A stretch of 64,000 nucleotides of DNA, from assembly GCA_016215105.1 (NCBI GenBank), contig JACRLJ010000037.1:1-64000 (forward strand), written 5' to 3'. The stretch comes from Candidatus Hydrogenedentota bacterium. Its GTDB lineage: Bacteria > Hydrogenedentota > Hydrogenedentia > Hydrogenedentales > SLHB01. Under the pieces are notes generated by a model. That model had not been told where the DNA came from, ran no database searches, and saw nothing but the letters and a program-made list of their open reading frames with translations. This document shows positions 63,133-64,000 of the stretch, in pieces. Within the stretch, counting starts at the first letter, position 1. Each line of letters starts with the position of its first letter. The translations under genes were made by a program, and so were the position numbers.

Positions 63133-63162
63133 TTGTTCCTGAACCATGAGTACGGGTAGAAT
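63133..63162 (+). promoter_or_regulatory. Possible promoter of the CheY-like gene
   Basis: -35 TTGTTC (63133-63138), 18-base spacer, -10 TAGAAT (63157-63162), about 75 bases before the receiver gene. A moderate match only. Confidence 0.35.
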
Positions 63163-63237
63163 CGGGGACAGCGAGCGTTCCTGGACATACGTGAGCCGAT
63201 CGGAAGACCGGGGTGACGGGTCTGAAAGGACAGTGAT

Positions 63238-63633
63238 ATGAGTGGGAAGAAGATCCTGGTGATAGACGACGAGAAGCCTATTCGGGATATGCTCGATAGG
63301 GCGTTTTCACGCGCGGGCTACGTGGTGCAGACGGCCGACAGCGCCGAGTCGGCGTTGGACGCGATGGAGACGAACCCCTGCTGGGTGTTGTTCGTCGATC
63401 TGAATCTGCCCGGAATGAGCGGCGTGGAGTTCTGCAAGCGAATCCGCAATGAATACCCGATGGCCATACTCGTCGCATTTACCGGACAAGCTACGCTCTT
63501 TGAACTGACGGATTGCCGAAACGCGGGATTCGAGGACTACTTCACCAAACCCGCTGAGCTTTCGGAACTGCTTGCCGCGGCCGAGCATGCCTTCGGCAAG
63601 CTCGAACGCTGGACAAAGCGGCAACGCGCGTAA
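63238..63633 (+). CDS. CheY-like response regulator receiver protein
   Basis: 131 residues, one receiver domain and no output domain. The acidic pair is in VIDDE, the phospho-acceptor Asp in LFVDLNLPGMSG (about residue 54), the switch Thr in AFTGQ and the Lys in FTKPAE. It is expected to be phosphorylated by an unlinked histidine kinase and act through protein contact. GAAAGGAC precedes the ATG. Stand-alone; possible link to the adjacent ECF regulator is only positional. Confidence 0.93.
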   Translation: MSGKKILVIDDEKPIRDMLDRAFSRAGYVVQTADSAESALDAMETNPCWVLFVDLNLPGMSGVEFCKRIRNEYPMAILVAFTGQATLFELTDCRNAGFEDYFTKPAELSELLAAAEHAFGKLERWTKRQRA

Positions 63634-63747
63634 CCCCAAACCCGTCGCTTGGCGTCCCTCTTTGCCGCCTCATTATCTCCTCCGCGCGCCGCGCCAAGAA
63701 GCCGGCCTTTTGGCCGGATTCCTGGCTTCCGTGAATCCGTGAAAAAG

Positions 63748-63776
63748 TTGATTCCGGGCGGGCGGTCTGCTAAAGT
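63748..63776 (+). promoter_or_regulatory. Promoter of rpsT
   Basis: -35 TTGATT (63748-63753), 17-base spacer, -10 TAAAGT (63771-63776). The expected transcript starts about 40 bases before the rpsT ATG. A GC-rich hairpin (63702-63717) just upstream may separate it from the receiver gene. Confidence 0.6.
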
Positions 63777-63823
63777 ACGCCGCTGCCAACGGGTTACTTG
63801 TATCCATTTTTCGGAGAAATTGC

Positions 63824-64000
63824 ATGGCGAATATTAAGTCGGTTAAGAAGCGCATCGTCACCAGTGAACGTCGGCGTCAACGCAACATTGCGGTCAAGTC
63901 GCGCGTGAAGACATACTACAAGCAGGCAATGACGGCGCTTGAGGCGAAGGACAAGGACCAGGTAAAGGCGGTACTTCCGCAAGCCTTGTCGGAAATTGAC
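63824..64000 (+). CDS. rpsT: 30S ribosomal protein S20, 5' part (cut by window end)
   Basis: The first 59 codons are visible, running off the window. MANIKSVKKRIVTSERRRQR and NIAVKSRVKTYYKQAM are diagnostic of bS20, which binds 16S rRNA early in 30S assembly. GGAGA lies seven bases before the ATG. It was too short and truncated for a complete frame but is secure. Confidence 0.95.
   Translation, partial: MANIKSVKKRIVTSERRRQRNIAVKSRVKTYYKQAMTALEAKDKDQVKAVLPQALSEID

Noticed and set aside
1-64000. tRNA, rRNA, tmRNA or transposase genes
   Set aside because: No cloverleaf-like sequence, rRNA core or DDE/HUH transposase frame was recognised; a covariance-model search would be needed to be certain.

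Overview
The window is a GC-rich bacterial chromosome segment with about 50 recognisable protein genes. I see no rRNA or tRNA gene, CRISPR array or transposase. Several traits recall Planctomycetes/PVC-like or Hydrogenedentes-type genomes. These are a Ser/Thr kinase fused to WD40 repeats, an ECF sigma factor fused to a kinase-like domain, Tat-exported Gfo/Idh/MocA oxidoreductases next to a DUF1080 protein, sialate O-acetylesterase, many lone secreted TIM-barrel proteins, and dispersed hairpin or short-period intergenic repeats. This placement is inference; no marker gene settles it.

Layout. 1-6.5 kb: aconitase (minus) with its own promoter, a polytopic membrane protein, a CoA-binding protein, a PhyH-type dioxygenase and a small four-cysteine protein. 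6.7-11.6 kb: a 1228-residue kinase-WD40 protein with a near-consensus promoter, then a PHP histidinol-phosphatase. 11.7-16.1 kb: a minus-strand exporter operon (two FtsX/MacB-like permeases, a HlyD-like adaptor, an ATPase). 16.3-22.5 kb: Hsp20, an MFS transporter, a conserved membrane protein, a phosphodiesterase/phosphatase and an SGNH hydrolase. 22.7-30 kb: a small hypothetical protein, repeats, and a Gfo/Idh - DUF1080 - Gfo/Idh cluster that fits exported 3-keto-glycoside chemistry (the second oxidoreductase has lost part of its C-terminus), then a HEAT-repeat protein. 30-39.6 kb: a solute-binding-protein/permease fusion, Nudix, sialate O-acetylesterase, a third Gfo/Idh, a cyclic-nucleotide-domain protein, an aldo/keto reductase and a secreted TIM-barrel protein. 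39.8-41.3 kb: a BrnT-type toxin-antitoxin pair, two small membrane proteins and an orphan antitoxin. 41.5-51 kb: two overlapping paralogous glycosidase-like genes, a shortened GH114-like protein, a cNMP/HD-GYP regulator and a hexosaminidase-like gene split by a frameshift. 51-53.1 kb: gene debris (a SWIM/SNF2 helicase that lost its ATPase core, a small gene with an in-frame TAG) plus an aspartyl-protease-like protein. 53.4-60.7 kb: a TetR-controlled RND efflux operon with a perfect palindromic operator and an A+T-rich Nudix gene wedged between pump and outer-membrane channel. 60.9-64 kb: the ECF sigma-pseudokinase fusion with an ECF-like promoter in front, a RelE-type toxin remnant, a CheY-like receiver and the start of rpsT.

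How the genes fit together. The secreted and lipoprotein glycosidase-like, esterase, phosphodiesterase and oxidoreductase genes suggest breakdown of decorated, probably amino-sugar-rich polysaccharide, with uptake through ABC/MFS systems. Regulation leans on kinases, an ECF-pseudokinase, cNMP and c-di-GMP-type domains and a TetR-guarded efflux pump. Several genes are broken by single-base or larger deletions. These may be real decay or assembly error and are marked individually.
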